DNA from: Neocallimastix lanati (nom. inval.) | Lineage: Eukaryota; Neocallimastigomycota; Neocallimastigomycetes; Neocallimastigales; Neocallimastigaceae | Direction of reading: 5' to 3' | NCBI GenBank assembly: GCA_016946835.1 | Contig: JACVTC010000305.1 | Span: 1-51,492 of the forward strand | DNA: 51,492 nucleotides | Shown here: piece after piece, positions 30,571-41,923 of the stretch | How positions within the stretch are numbered: the stretch's first letter is position 1 | How the letters are laid out: each line of letters starts with the position of its first letter | The notes under the pieces: generated by a model | The model's input: the letters and a program-made list of their open reading frames with translations, nothing else | Told to the model about the DNA's origin: nothing | Databases searched by the model: none | Translations under genes and position numbers: made by a program

Positions 30571-31398
30571 CTTAACGACTAATTCATTAAGTTGAGAAAA
30601 TAAAATAAAATAAATTTTTTTACCTTTAATGTAGAGTTTATTATAAAATTAATTATAATAATAACACAAAATGTAAGAGAAGAATTGTTTGTATAAATTG
30701 ATCTTAAAAATATGTTTTTGAATAAGATATTTTTATTAATTTATTGAAGTTAAAAATATAAAAATGTTACTATTATAACTATGTTTTTTATAATAATAAC
30801 TCTTGATTTCTCAAAGAGAACTCAAGAGCCTTATTTATATTTTTTTATGAAAATAAGGTTAAATAAGAAAGGGTTTTCTAATCTTAACAAATCTCTTATC
30901 TAGGAAAAGATTAGATAGAAAAACCTAGATAAGTTTTCGATCGATATTCTATCCATATCGATCATCGCATTAATTAAGTAAAACCGATTACTTCTAAAAA
31001 GTAATTGGAAAAAATCTTAATTAACCGATTTTCCAATCTAATGATCGAAAATAAAAGAATAAAATAATAAAAGATATTTCGATCATATAATTTATCCTTA
31101 TATTAAAAATATAAAATTAAATAGTTAATAAAATACAGAATACATTATAAAATACAGAATACATTATAAAATACAGAATAAAATACAATACAAAATACAT
31201 TAAATACAGTAGAGAATTTAGCATATTGTAAATATATTATTTAAAATTAATTAAATAAATTTTGTTAAATTAATGAATATTTAAAATTAAATTAAATAAA
31301 TTTAATAAATATTATATGTAATTAAATAAAGTTATAGTTATAATAACTTAACTAAGAAAATATAATTATTTGCTAACAAATAATTATAGATTCTTACA
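30571..31398 (-). repeat. 3' LTR of E, main part
   Basis: Continues 27187-27235 after the D insertion and matches 36766-37642. On the element strand it begins at 31398 (TGTAAGAATC). The sequence beside it on the element strand, AAACAGAGCAA, is a weak polypurine tract without the G-run of the other families. Confidence 0.93.
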
Positions 31399-31411
31399 TT
31401 GCTCTGTTTAA

Positions 31412-34400
31412 TTATGATGTTTCCATTAAGTCTTCATTTCTTTTAGTATATGGTTCCAATTGTGAGATATGAAATACCGGATGGAGATGTAAGTTCTCTG
31501 GAAGTTCCAAACGGTAATTCATTCTTTCCCTTTTCTCGATGATTTTAAAAGGTCCAAGATATTGAGTGGATAATTTTCTAGAGGGTTCATTCGTAAAGTA
31601 GTATCTTCTAAGCATAACCAAATCATTTACCTTAAAGTCAGGTCCTACAGATTTTTTATTGTCAGCATATTTCTTAAAATCTTCTTTGGCTTTAACTAGA
31701 TGTTGACGAAGGGCATTGAAATGTGAAGACCAATCCCTAGTAAGAACAGAAGCACTATCTTTTAGCAGAATCGGTGGTGAATCAATAACACAATTTGGGT
31801 CAAATCCATAGTTAGCATGAAAAGGAGTTTGAGCTATTGATTTGTGAATGGAGTTGTTGTAGGACATTTCACATAACGGGAGGTAGAAACACCATTCGTT
31901 TTGAGCAGAAGAACAATAGCAGCGAAGATATTGTTCTATTACAGCATTAGCCCGTTCAACCTGACCATTTGATTGTTGGTGGTGAGCAGTAGCAAGTCTT
32001 GGTTTAGCACGAATAGCATCGCACAACGAAGTCCAAAATTGAGAAGAGAATTGGGAACCATGATCAGACACAATCACTTTAGGAAAACCATGATACTTAA
32101 AGACTTGGAAAAGTAAGAGCTTAGCAGTTAAGTCGGCAGAGGGAACATCGGAGCAGGGTACTAAATGAATCATTTTGGTTAAATGATCAGAAACAACCAT
32201 GATACAAGTGCAATCTTGTGAAGAAGGCAATGAAACAATAAAATCGACGCCAATAACTTCCCAGGGTTTTGTAGGAGTAGGAAGTGGTATTAGTTTACCA
32301 TAAGGTTTATGACGACGGATTTTATTTCTACAACAAACATCACAAGAAGCCACATAATTTGAAATATCTTTTTTCATATTAGGCCACCAGTAGTTCCTTC
32401 TGAGTTTTTCAAAGGTCCTATCTACCCCCTGATGGCCACTAGTGGGTGCATCATGGAAAGACTTTAAAAGTCTAGCCCTGAGACTGGAAGGGATAATAAT
32501 ACGCTTTTGAAAGTGGAGTACGCCATCGACGAAGGAAAATAAAGAACTTTTGATGTTGTTTGACTTATCCCTTATTTTTAAGAGGATATTTTTACAATAA
32601 TTATCAGCTTTCTGTGCTTCAATAAGACTACTAATATTGTCATTTATAGCACAACAGAAAGCATTATTGTTAATTACAGGTTGTGATTCAGATGAAGAGT
32701 CAGATTTAAAATCTGGGCGTCTTGAAAGAGCATCTGGTTTGCCACTTTTAACGCCTGATCTGAATGCAATCCTATAGTCAAACTTTGATAAAAAGAGACT
32801 CCAACGAATTTGTCTTTGATTTAAATGTTGGGGTTTCTTAAAATACAATAAGTTCTTGTGGTCTGTTATTACTTGAACAGGAAATTTTGCGCCTTCTAAA
32901 TGATGCCTCCAAGTTTCAAACGCAGTAATTATAGCAAGAAGTTCTTTATCATATATAGTATAATTGACTTCTGCTTTATTGAGGGATCTAGAATGGAAGG
33001 CTACGGGATGCAATAAGTTATCAGTGTCACTAACCTGAGAAAGTATGCATCCGACAGCAAAGTCGCTAGCATCTGTTTCAACGATGAATTCTTTCTCTGG
33101 ATTAGGAAAAATGAGCACTTCATCAGCTTTAAAAGATTCTTTCAATTTATTAAAAGCTTCATTTGCTGATTCATCCCAATTAAATGTAGTATTTTTCCTT
33201 AAAAGTCGACGAAGAGGTTCCATATTTTTGGCAAAATTATTGATAAACTTTCTATAGAAATTACATAAGCCTAGAAAACTTTGTAATTCCTTTTGATTCT
33301 TCGGAATAGGCCAATTCAGAACAGATTTTACCTTATCCTTATCCATAGTGAGACCATCTACAGAAACAGTGAAGCCTAAGAAAGTGGTTTTAGTAACATG
33401 GAAGTCACATTTCTCTAATTTAGCATATAATCCATTGTTGATGAGAAGTTGAAGAACGATCCTAACATGTTTAATATGTTCTTCTTCGTTGTTAGAGTAA
33501 ATAATGATGTCGTCCAGATAGACTTGCACGAAAGAACCAATGATATCACTGAAGATATCTTGTACAAAACGTTGAAAAACCGAGGGAGCATTTCGAAGTC
33601 CAAAAGGCATAACGAGATATTCGAAATGTCCTAAAGGGGTTCTAAAAGCAGTAAGATATTCGTGACCTTCTTTAACTCTGATTAGGTTATAAGCAGATCT
33701 AAGGTCAAGACGAGTAAATATCTTAGCTCCTTGAAAGGATTCAATCAAGTCATTTATTCTTGGAATTGGGTAGCTATTACGGATTGTGATAGCATTTAAT
33801 CGGCGATAATCTACACAGAGTCTAAGGGTACCATCGCGTTTCATTACAAATAATATAGGAGCACCTGCTGGTGATTTTGACTTCCTAATGAATTTCTTTT
33901 TTAAGTTTTCCTTAATATAATCCTTTAAAGCTTTCAGTTCTTGTACAGTAAGAGAGTATATTGGACCAAAATAAAGTTGTCCACCAGGAATAAGCTCAAT
34001 AGCAATATCATAGTCACGATGGGGTGGTAAGTTCTCAGCTTGTTTCTTTTCAAATACTATTTTAAGATCCGAATAGTATTTATTAATAATCTCTTCTTTT
34101 CCCTGAACGTCAGTGTTTACTTCTTCTGAATCAATCATTGCGGCACATAAATCAGAATCTGAGATATCTGTATCAAAAGCCGAATTTGGTAATACTGAAT
34201 CTTCTTCTGAATTTTCCAACATTGAAGCAGTAATATTTTTATTTTGATAAAAAAACTTATTACTTTTGGAGGATGGGCAATGTGAGCCACAGTATCTACC
34301 AAGGAAGTAGATTCTATTATTTTTATAATCGATGAAAGGATTGTGAACGGATAACCAATCCCTTCCAAGAATACCATTAATGCCCTGAAGAGATAGATTA

Positions 34401-35455
34401 GCAATGCAGAATTCAAAAGTTTCCTTATGATCCATAAATTTTAATTTAAGGGGCTTAGTAGTTTGCCTGATATTCATACTTTTCCCATTAGGAAGTTGGA
34501 TGTTGATTTGGGAATTGAGTCCTAACACAGGTAATTTATTAGAATTTGCGAAGTTTTTACAAATAAAACTTCTGGCAGAACCCGAATCAATTAATAGATT
34601 TGCCTTAATATTTCTTCCATTAATATCAAGGTAGAAGGTAGTTGTGATTGTTGTTTTAATATTCGGGGTGTAATTTGCTGAAAGTATGTCGTTTTTTGAC
34701 TTATTTTTTCTGAAATGAGAATGTTTAGAATTCTTTTCTGATTTTAATAAATCGTTTCTCTTCCTATGAAACGACATTTTTCCATTAAATTTATTTTTTT
34801 GATTGTGGCGTAGACGACTTTCCAAAAAACACTTCTTATCAATTCCAATAATAATGTTGGTAGCTTCAAAAAGAGTAGATGGCTTTTCGAGTTTATCAAA
34901 CTCTTCGCGGACTTTGTCAAGTAGACCCTTACCGATTATATCGATTAAAACTTCGTCGGGCCATCCTAAACGTCCAGCCAATCTCCGAAATTCAATAGTA
35001 TATTCAGCAACATTTCCTAATTGAAGTTGTTTCAATTTCCACAACTTTTCCATGATGACATATTTTTGCTTCCTTTCATTCCCAATATCAAAGTTATCCA
35101 GTAAGAGCTTCTTAAACTTACTAAATTCAAGGTTCTTTAGAGTACCATCAGTTAAAAGAGAAAGACCCCATTTTCTGGCGGTACCAGTAAGTTTATTAAT
35201 AACAAAAGAACTTTTTAGTTCATCCTTTTGAAAAGAATTTGGATGCTCCTTAAAGAAATCTTCACTTTGAATTAAAATTTCTAATATATTTAGTTTATTG
35301 CTTTCATTTTCCTTTTGGAGGACACCATTAGGAGAAAAGAAAGCAGGAATGAAGTCAGCAATTGCAGTAATAAGTTTGGATGCATTTTCATCATGGAGAT
35401 AGGAATTATTAACTTCACTTGAGGAAATTGCTTGTTTATTACTATTGAATTCCAT
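31412..35455 (-). CDS. gag-pol: Single Gag-Pol polyprotein of E (1347 aa)
   Basis: One uninterrupted ORF from ATG at 35455 to a stop 14 bp before the 3' LTR. Residues 1-215 are a Ty3-type capsid (LTGTARKWGLSLL, FKKLLLDNF, VAEYTIEFRRLAGRLGW). A basic region follows (KMSFHRKRNDLLKSEKNSKH) with no CCHC knuckle. Protease has canonical D290-S-G-S. RT has LCVDYRRLN, MPFGLRNAPSVFQ and YLDD at 646-649. RNase H has VETDAS, DKELLAI, TDHKN and PDALSRR. Integrase has an HHCC finger (SGHQG, CDVC), then GVDF, VSDHG and GQVERAN, and ends with LHPVFHISQLEPY. I see no chromodomain after it. All enzymes look intact. Confidence 0.95.
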   Translation of the reverse strand: MEFNSNKQAISSSEVNNSYLHDENASKLITAIADFIPAFFSPNGVLQKENESNKLNILEILIQSEDFFKEHPNSFQKDELKSSFVINKLTGTARKWGLSLLTDGTLKNLEFSKFKKLLLDNFDIGNERKQKYVIMEKLWKLKQLQLGNVAEYTIEFRRLAGRLGWPDEVLIDIIGKGLLDKVREEFDKLEKPSTLFEATNIIIGIDKKCFLESRLRHNQKNKFNGKMSFHRKRNDLLKSEKNSKHSHFRKNKSKNDILSANYTPNIKTTITTTFYLDINGRNIKANLLIDSGSARSFICKNFANSNKLPVLGLNSQINIQLPNGKSMNIRQTTKPLKLKFMDHKETFEFCIANLSLQGINGILGRDWLSVHNPFIDYKNNRIYFLGRYCGSHCPSSKSNKFFYQNKNITASMLENSEEDSVLPNSAFDTDISDSDLCAAMIDSEEVNTDVQGKEEIINKYYSDLKIVFEKKQAENLPPHRDYDIAIELIPGGQLYFGPIYSLTVQELKALKDYIKENLKKKFIRKSKSPAGAPILFVMKRDGTLRLCVDYRRLNAITIRNSYPIPRINDLIESFQGAKIFTRLDLRSAYNLIRVKEGHEYLTAFRTPLGHFEYLVMPFGLRNAPSVFQRFVQDIFSDIIGSFVQVYLDDIIIYSNNEEEHIKHVRIVLQLLINNGLYAKLEKCDFHVTKTTFLGFTVSVDGLTMDKDKVKSVLNWPIPKNQKELQSFLGLCNFYRKFINNFAKNMEPLRRLLRKNTTFNWDESANEAFNKLKESFKADEVLIFPNPEKEFIVETDASDFAVGCILSQVSDTDNLLHPVAFHSRSLNKAEVNYTIYDKELLAIITAFETWRHHLEGAKFPVQVITDHKNLLYFKKPQHLNQRQIRWSLFLSKFDYRIAFRSGVKSGKPDALSRRPDFKSDSSSESQPVINNNAFCCAINDNISSLIEAQKADNYCKNILLKIRDKSNNIKSSLFSFVDGVLHFQKRIIIPSSLRARLLKSFHDAPTSGHQGVDRTFEKLRRNYWWPNMKKDISNYVASCDVCCRNKIRRHKPYGKLIPLPTPTKPWEVIGVDFIVSLPSSQDCTCIMVVSDHLTKMIHLVPCSDVPSADLTAKLLLFQVFKYHGFPKVIVSDHGSQFSSQFWTSLCDAIRAKPRLATAHHQQSNGQVERANAVIEQYLRCYCSSAQNEWCFYLPLCEMSYNNSIHKSIAQTPFHANYGFDPNCVIDSPPILLKDSASVLTRDWSSHFNALRQHLVKAKEDFKKYADNKKSVGPDFKVNDLVMLRRYYFTNEPSRKLSTQYLGPFKIIEKRERMNYRLELPENLHLHPVFHISQLEPYTKRNEDLMETS

Positions 35456-36269
35456 TTTTATGCCTTTAGTATAGATAAAAATAGGATAGAGTTAACAAAA
35501 TGGACATTTTTATTACACAAAATTAAGAATTATAATAAGGATTTTGATTAATAAATATTTTATAGAATACACTTTAATTTCTTCCTTCCCGTGTTACCGT
35601 CATTTGGTTTATCAACCAAAGGGCTGAGGTGTAGGTCTAATGTTACAGCCTACCAGTAACGGTCAACTACGTACTTGGAAATTAAATTAAAATGATTAAC
35701 AAAATATTATTATAAACTTATCCTTTATTATAAACTTCTGCATAAATACAATATTTAGTATTATTTTAATTAAAATTCAATATCACTTTCTTATGCCTTA
35801 CAACATTCAAAAACCGGCAAAAGTGATCCATTAAAACATAAAAAAATATTTTATGTTTTCCATAGCAGTTTTATATAATCAAGCATAAAAAAACATAACT
35901 GCTATAACCAATTTTGTTTGGGATAAACAAACTGTTAAAACCCATTATTAAAATTAAAACTATATAATTTTACTTCAATACATAATATTGAAGAACCTCG
36001 AGGCCTTCGGTGACCAAGAGTTCCTTATTCGCTAGAGCTACATTCGGATAACCTATACTTTCACGTGAAATACTGCATTTCCGTACAGTACAAACCGCTA
36101 CGGTATAGGAAAAGGAGACCTTTCCTTTATTACTACCTAAAAATGTACTCACCATCCCCAATTAGATGGCTAACTCTATATATGAAGGTATTATTACCTT
36201 CTCAGTTTGTTATTTTTAATTTATTTTTTAATGTTTTTATTTATTTCTTTATTTATTTATTATTATTAT

Positions 36270-36314
<45 letters not shown>

Positions 36315-36765
36315 ATTTTAAATTATTCTTTCTATTCTTAATTATATTATCTAAAATTATTTATTATTCTATACTATTAATTCTAAATTATTAAAATAAT
36401 TCTAATCTATTATATATTATTATATTTATTCTAAAATTATTTTAATTAAATTATTATAATCTAAAACTATTCTATAATATTAATTTATTCTATTATTAAC
36501 TATTAAAAAAAATTTTTTTTTTTTTTTTTAATATAAATTTTTTTTTTTTTTTTTTTTAATATAATTTTTTTTTTTTTCAATCAAAATTGCTAATAAAAAA
36601 AATTTTTTTTTTTTTTTTTGTGCCACTCTAGCTATATATTATTATTGTATTCTAATATATATAATTTCAATAGACTAATTCACTAATAAAATTTCCAATG
36701 TTACACTATTCTAAAAATTTTTCACATTTTATCTAACCCTAAGCTAATCTAAGAAGAGTTATTAT
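35456..36765 (-). other. Long leader of E with structured blocks
   Basis: 1.3 kb between PBS and start codon, with no supportable gene. Block 35578-35690 is GC-richer and has TTTGGTT-tatc-AACCAAA, GTAGG/CCTAC and an outer ACCGT/ACGGT, a nested fold. Block 35990-36180 is also of normal composition. The rest is A/T runs, including poly-T at about 36271-36310. Confidence 0.6.
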
Positions 36766-37083
36766 TGTAATAATTCTATTAAGAACTAACTCAAAATAGA
36801 ATTATTAACTACAACTTAACGACTAATTCATTAAGTTGAGAAAATAAAATAAAATAAATTTTTTTACCTTTAATGTAGAGTTTATTATAAAATTAATTAT
36901 AATAATAACACAAAATGTAAGAGAAGAATTGTTTGTATAAATTGATCATAAAAATATGTTTTTGAATAAGATATTTTTATTAATTTATTGAAGTTAAAAA
37001 TATAAAAATGTTACTATTATAACTATGTTTTTTATAATAATAACTCTTGATTTCTCAAAGAGAACTCAAGAGCCTTATTTATA
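36754..37083 (-). promoter_or_regulatory. Promoter and self-priming pair of E
   Basis: On the minus strand a TATAAATAAG box (37083 to 37074) is followed 25 bp later by AAGAGTTATTATT (37048 to 37036). This is perfectly complementary (13 nt) to AATAATAACTCTT at the LTR/internal border (36766 to 36754 on the minus strand). No tRNA-type PBS is present. It is the third independent case of the D/J arrangement. Confidence 0.8.
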
Positions 37084-37642
37084 TTTTTTTATGAAAATAA
37101 GGTTAAATAAGAAAGGGTTTTCTAATCTTAACAAATCTCTTATCTAGGAAAAGATTAGATAGAAAAACCTAGATAAGTTTTCGATCGATATTCTATCCAT
37201 ATCGATCATCGCATTAATTAAGTAAAACCGATTACTTCTAAAAAGTAATTGGAAAAAATCTTAATTAACCGATTTTCCAATCTAATGATCGAAAATAAAA
37301 GAATAAAATAATAAAAGATATTTCGATCATATAATTTATCCTTATATTAAAAATATAAAATTAAATAGTTAATAAAATACAGAATACATTATAAAATACA
37401 GAATACATTATAAAATACAGAATAAAATACAATACAAAATACATTAAATACAGTAGAGAATTTAGCATATTGTAAATATATTATTTAAAATTAATTAAAT
37501 AAATTTTGTTAAATTAATGAATATTTAAAATTAAATTAAATAAATTTAATAAATATTATATGTAATTAAATAAAGTTATAGTTATAATAACTTAACTAAG
37601 AAAATATAATTATTTGCTAACAAATAATTATAGATTCTTACA
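36766..37642 (-). repeat. 5' LTR of E
   Basis: 877 bp, ends TGTAAT/ATTCTTACA on the plus strand. Contains ATACAGAATACATTATAAA-type short tandem repeats near 37375-37425. Confidence 0.93.
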
Positions 37643-38426
37643 TACAGAATGAACAAATAATACTAATTGTGCTAGAATAATATAAATTATTCTAACCTTA
37701 TAGATTATTCTATTCTATATAATTGGAACTTTCCAATATTCTTCAAATATTACTAAATAAAAATCTTAAGTTAATAAATCACTAATTAACTTATAATTCC
37801 TTTTTGAATTATCGATCCGATTCCATTATAATGTATTAAAAATCTTTAGCCAAGAATATTGTCCTTGCCCACTTAATATATTAATATTATATTTCTTTTG
37901 TATTATGTTATATTGAAAATAATCAAATCTATTTAATTAGTTATTAAAATTTTCGTTATCAATTTAAATTTATTTTTAATTACTAAATTTAACTAAACCA
38001 CAATAAAATATTCTGTATAATCTCTTTATTTTTATTTTATATATATTAGTATTAAACTATTATTAAATAATTAATAATTCAATAATATATAACTACTATT
38101 TATAACAATAATATTATTAACTAAAATAATAATTCAATTTCAATTTAAATGTTTTATTTATAAAAATAATTAGTAATTAGTTTATTAAAAAAATAGTTAG
38201 GCTTTACAAATTTTAATTTGATAAAAAAATATAAATACATGAAATTTTAGTGAAATAAAATATAATCAATAACTTTCTTTTTATTAAATAAATAATTATA
38301 TTATTATTTTTCTTTTATAAATTTAAATAAATAAACATTGATTTTAAAACAAAATTATTTTTATTGTAATTTTATTATTTGTGTTAATTATTATTATATT
38401 CCTAAAACTATATGAACCATACCATG

Positions 38427-39467
38427 TGATTTATACCTAATATTCTTAATCTACAAAAATTAAATTTTGCAGAAGTGAATAAAAGGATAAATACTGAATA
38501 AAAATTGATTTAAGGAATTTAAAAAAAAAAAATAAATATGTTTTATTATTAAACACAAAAATGTTTTATTAAAAAAATTTATTTTTATTTTAATATTAAT
38601 CTTTATTTATTTAATAATTAATTTTGTTTAAATTAATAAAATAATTGTTAAAACTAATAAAATAATAAAATGAAATATTTATTATTTAAACTAATTTATT
38701 TTAAATTTTAATAATAAAATTGATTATTAATAACTAATAAAATATTTATAATAATTTATTAACTAATTAATAATCATAAAAATTGATTATTAAAAACTAA
38801 TAAAATATTTATAATAATTTATTAACTAATTAATAATCATAAAAAATTGATTATTAAAAACTAATAAAATATTTATAATAATTTATTAACTAATTAATAA
38901 TAAAGAATAATTTATAAGAAATATTTACATGTTTTTATATTTTTCTTTGATTTTAAACTATTTACATTAAAAATAATAAAATTAATAAAAGAGAAATAAA
39001 GAATAATTTATTATTAAATTAAACAATATTTACAATTAAAATGTTGATAAAGATGAGTTTTAAAATGTTATTTTAATTACAATTTGTTTATAAAAGTTGA
39101 GTTATAAAATAAATAAAATAATCATTATTTTAAATAAAAGTAACTTAAAAAATTATTTAACTATTTAATTTTAATTTTGCGATGTTTATAAGTTTGTTTA
39201 TTTGTTATTTATAATTTATTAAATTTGTTTATTATTTTGTTTATTTGGAGTTTTAGAAAAATATTATTTATTAATTTATTTTAGTTTTTAATTAAAATTA
39301 TTAATGATTAATTAATTTATTATTATTTTATTTTAATTATTTTTATTTAATTAATTTTTCTTAAATATGGATTTAATTTTTTTTAGAATGGATTAATTTT
39401 TGGGTTAAGTTAGACAAGAATTTGTTTTTTATTATTTATTTTAATTTAATAATTTTGTTATTTATCA
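38427..39467 (-). repeat. H-left: LTR-like sequence, one arm of a long inverted repeat
   Basis: The reverse complement of 40075-41126 along its length by eye. On the plus strand it runs TGATTTATACC to GTTATTTATCA. It contains three tandem units of about 63 bp (about 38722-38905) that are mirrored in H-right. Flanks are CATG on the left and GATG on the right, a possible duplication with one change. No ORF. TG...CA ends and the position in the LTR array suggest a solo LTR in opposite orientation. Confidence 0.8.
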
Positions 39468-39472
39468 GATGT

Positions 39473-40070
39473 TGATACAATACAGCTAGAAATACGCAAG
39501 AAAATTAACAAAAGAGAAAATCCTATAATAATATAGTGAAAAATAATTACAATATATAATATACTAAATCATTATATAAATAGATTAAAAATTAATTAGA
39601 CAGCCAATAATATTCAAGATAAAATTAATTAATAAATTTAAAAGAAGAGAATGAAATAAAAGTTAAAGGGAGAGTTTTTCTTGTTGTTTTAAAAATTCTA
39701 ATTGAGTAAAATAATAGTTTTAGAGAACTTATAGTTTAGTTTAAATAATTAAGTAATTACTTATAGTTAAAGGATAAGAGTTGAATCCTACAATTATAAG
39801 TAAAATTATTATTAAGATATTAATATAAATTGAATTATTAGAGATAGATAAAAATCATTATATTCAGAGGAATATAAATATAATTGTAATAATTTATGTA
39901 AAATAAATAAATAAATAAAAACAAGATTCAAAAAGAAATAAATAAATTTTATTATTTGTGTAAATTATTATTTATTATCTTTGAGTTGGAATATATTATT
40001 TTACAAATTCCCTATTTGCTCGACCTCGTTATAAATAGAAATCTGATACTTTATTACTTATATTGTATCA
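39473..40070 (+). mobile_element. Solo LTR G (B-like)
   Basis: 598 bp, TGATAC to GTATCA, flanked by ATGT (39469-39472, 40071-40074). It sits at the centre of the H inverted repeat. Similar to the B LTR in its ends, in an AGCCAATA block and in a GGGAGAGTTTTT block, on the same strand. Confidence 0.85.
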
Positions 40071-40074
40071 ATGT

Positions 40075-41126
40075 TGATAAATAACAAAATTATTAAATTA
40101 AAATAAATAATAAAAAACAAATTCATGTTATTAAAGTTTTCTATCTTAACCCAAAAATTAATCCATTCTAAAAAAAATTAAATCCATATTTAAGAAAAAT
40201 TAATTAAATAAAGATAATTAAAATAAAATAATAATAAATTAATTAATCATTAATAATTTTAATTAAAAACTAAAATAAATTAATAAATAATATTTTTCTA
40301 AGACTACAAATAAACAAAATAATAAACATATTTAATAAATTATAAACAACAAATAAACAAACTTATAAACAACGCAAAATTAAAATTAACTAGTTAAATA
40401 ATTTTTTAAGTTACTTTTATTTAAAATAATGATTATTTTATTTATTTTATAACTCAACTTTTATAAACAAATTGTAATTAAAATAACATTTCAAAACTCA
40501 TATTTATTAACATTTTAATTGTAAATATTGTTTAATTTAATAATAAATTATTCTTTATTTCTCTTTTATTAATTTTATTATTTTTAATGTAAATAGTTTA
40601 AAATCAAAGAAAAATATAAAAACATGTAAATATTTCTTATAAATTATTCTTTATTATTAATTAGTTAATAAATTATTATAAATATTTTATTAGTTTTAAT
40701 AATCAATTTTTTATGATTATTAATTATTTAATAAATTATTATAAATATTTTATTAGTTTTAATAATCAATTTTTTATGATTATTAATTATTTAATAAATT
40801 ATTATAGATATTTTATTAGTTATTAATAATCAATTTTATTATTAAAATTTAAAATAAATTAGTATAAATAATAAATATTCCATTTTATTATTTTATTAGT
40901 TTTAACAATTATTTTATTAATTTAAACAAAATTAATTATTAAATAAATAAAGATTAATATTAAAATAAAAATAAATTTTTTTTAATAAAACATTTTTGTG
41001 TTTAATAATAAAACATATTTATTTTTTTTTTTTAAATTTCTTAAATCAATTTTATTCAGTATTTATCCTTTTATTCACTTCTACAAAATTTAATTTTTGT
41101 AGATTAAGAATATTAGGTATAAATCA
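40075..41126 (+). repeat. H-right: LTR-like sequence, second arm of the inverted repeat
   Basis: 1052 bp, TGATAAATAAC to GGTATAAATCA, flanked by ATGT on both sides (40071-40074, 41127-41130). Three units of about 63 bp at about 40640-40830. No ORF. Confidence 0.8.
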
Positions 41127-41182
41127 ATGTTGATAAAGAATAGAATAATAATGATATTTTTAATTAAATTTTTAATAATTTA

Positions 41183-41889
41183 TGTTGAAATTATAACTGA
41201 ATTGAAATCTCAATTTCAGTTATTTACATTTCAATAATTAAAAATATTATTTATTTAATTATAAATAATATATATATTTAAATAATTAATAATTAATATA
41301 AATTCTTGTTTAATTTTAAAGGGTTATCTTAGGCCTAATAATTCTGAGAATATTAATAAATAAGGTTTATATTAATAATTAATTTCAATGATACATTTGA
41401 CGTCACGTGTATTTTATTTATATTATGTTTTTATATATGTTTACAACATATTTTAAATTCAATTATTCAAATTAATTATATAATTAAATTTATCCTTATA
41501 TTTTATTAGTATTTATATTACTATATTATTACTATCTTATAATTAAATATTATTATTATGTAACTTACAAAGTATAAAAGAAAGATGTAAAAATCTATCT
41601 TTTATGTTCTTTGTAAGGTTATTGTAAAATTACCTTAATAGTAATATATTATAGATATTTTATTATTAAATAAAATCAATAAATTTAAAATCAAATTAAT
41701 TTGATAATTCTAATTATCAAAGTTTATTATAAATAAAATTTTATTAAACTAAACATTTAAATATTTATTATTATTATTATATATCTATATAGTATATTAC
41801 TATATAGACATATCGACTTAGTGAATATTTTTATTAAAACATATTATTTTATTTAAATTTAAATTATAAATTATATCAAAATCTTAACA
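41183..41889 (+). repeat. 5' LTR of J
   Basis: TGTTGAAATTATAACTG to AATCTTAACA. It has overlapping TGACGTCA (41398-41405) and CACGTG (41404-41409), a TATAAAAG box (41573-41580) and the self-primer (41613-41625). Confidence 0.94.
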
Positions 41890-41899
41890 ATAACCTTAC
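41613..41899 (+). promoter_or_regulatory. Self-priming pair of J
   Basis: GTAAGGTTATTGT (41613-41625, 32 bp after the TATA box) is the perfect complement of ACAATAACCTTAC (41887-41899) at the LTR/internal border. Compared with D, two positions changed in both partners so that pairing is kept. Confidence 0.82.
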
Positions 41900-41923
41900 C
41901 CTAGTTTTAGTTGCTACCTTGAT

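Larger units (their letters stand above)
27187..37642 (-). mobile_element. Full-length self-primed LTR retrotransposon E, interrupted by D
   Basis: LTRs are 877 bp each: right (5' in element sense) 36766-37642; left (3') 27187-27235 plus 30571-31398, split by D. The flanking duplication is TACAG (27182-27186 and 37643-37647), 5 bp. One intact Gag-Pol ORF. The LTRs differ by very few bases (for example GATCTTAAA against GATCATAAA). A 13-nt self-complementarity replaces a tRNA PBS. The single ORF, missing zinc knuckle and self-priming resemble fission yeast Tf1. Confidence 0.93.
27177..38424 (+). mobile_element. Solo LTR F (A-like group), split by element E
   Basis: Two parts: 27177-27186 and, after E and the TACAG duplication (27182-27186, 37643-37647), 37648-38424. 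Joined, the start GTAATACAGAATGAACAAAT resembles the A LTR start and the end GAACCATACCA resembles GAACCATAACA of A. GGCTTTAC at 38200-38207 precedes TATAAATA. The left boundary is uncertain by 1 bp (TGTAAT overlaps the ATAT flank). No intact internal region belongs to it. Confidence 0.7.

Noticed and set aside
35970-36271. Small ORFs on both strands in the E leader
   Set aside because: Short, overlapping on opposite strands and without motifs; the region fits an untranslated structured leader better.
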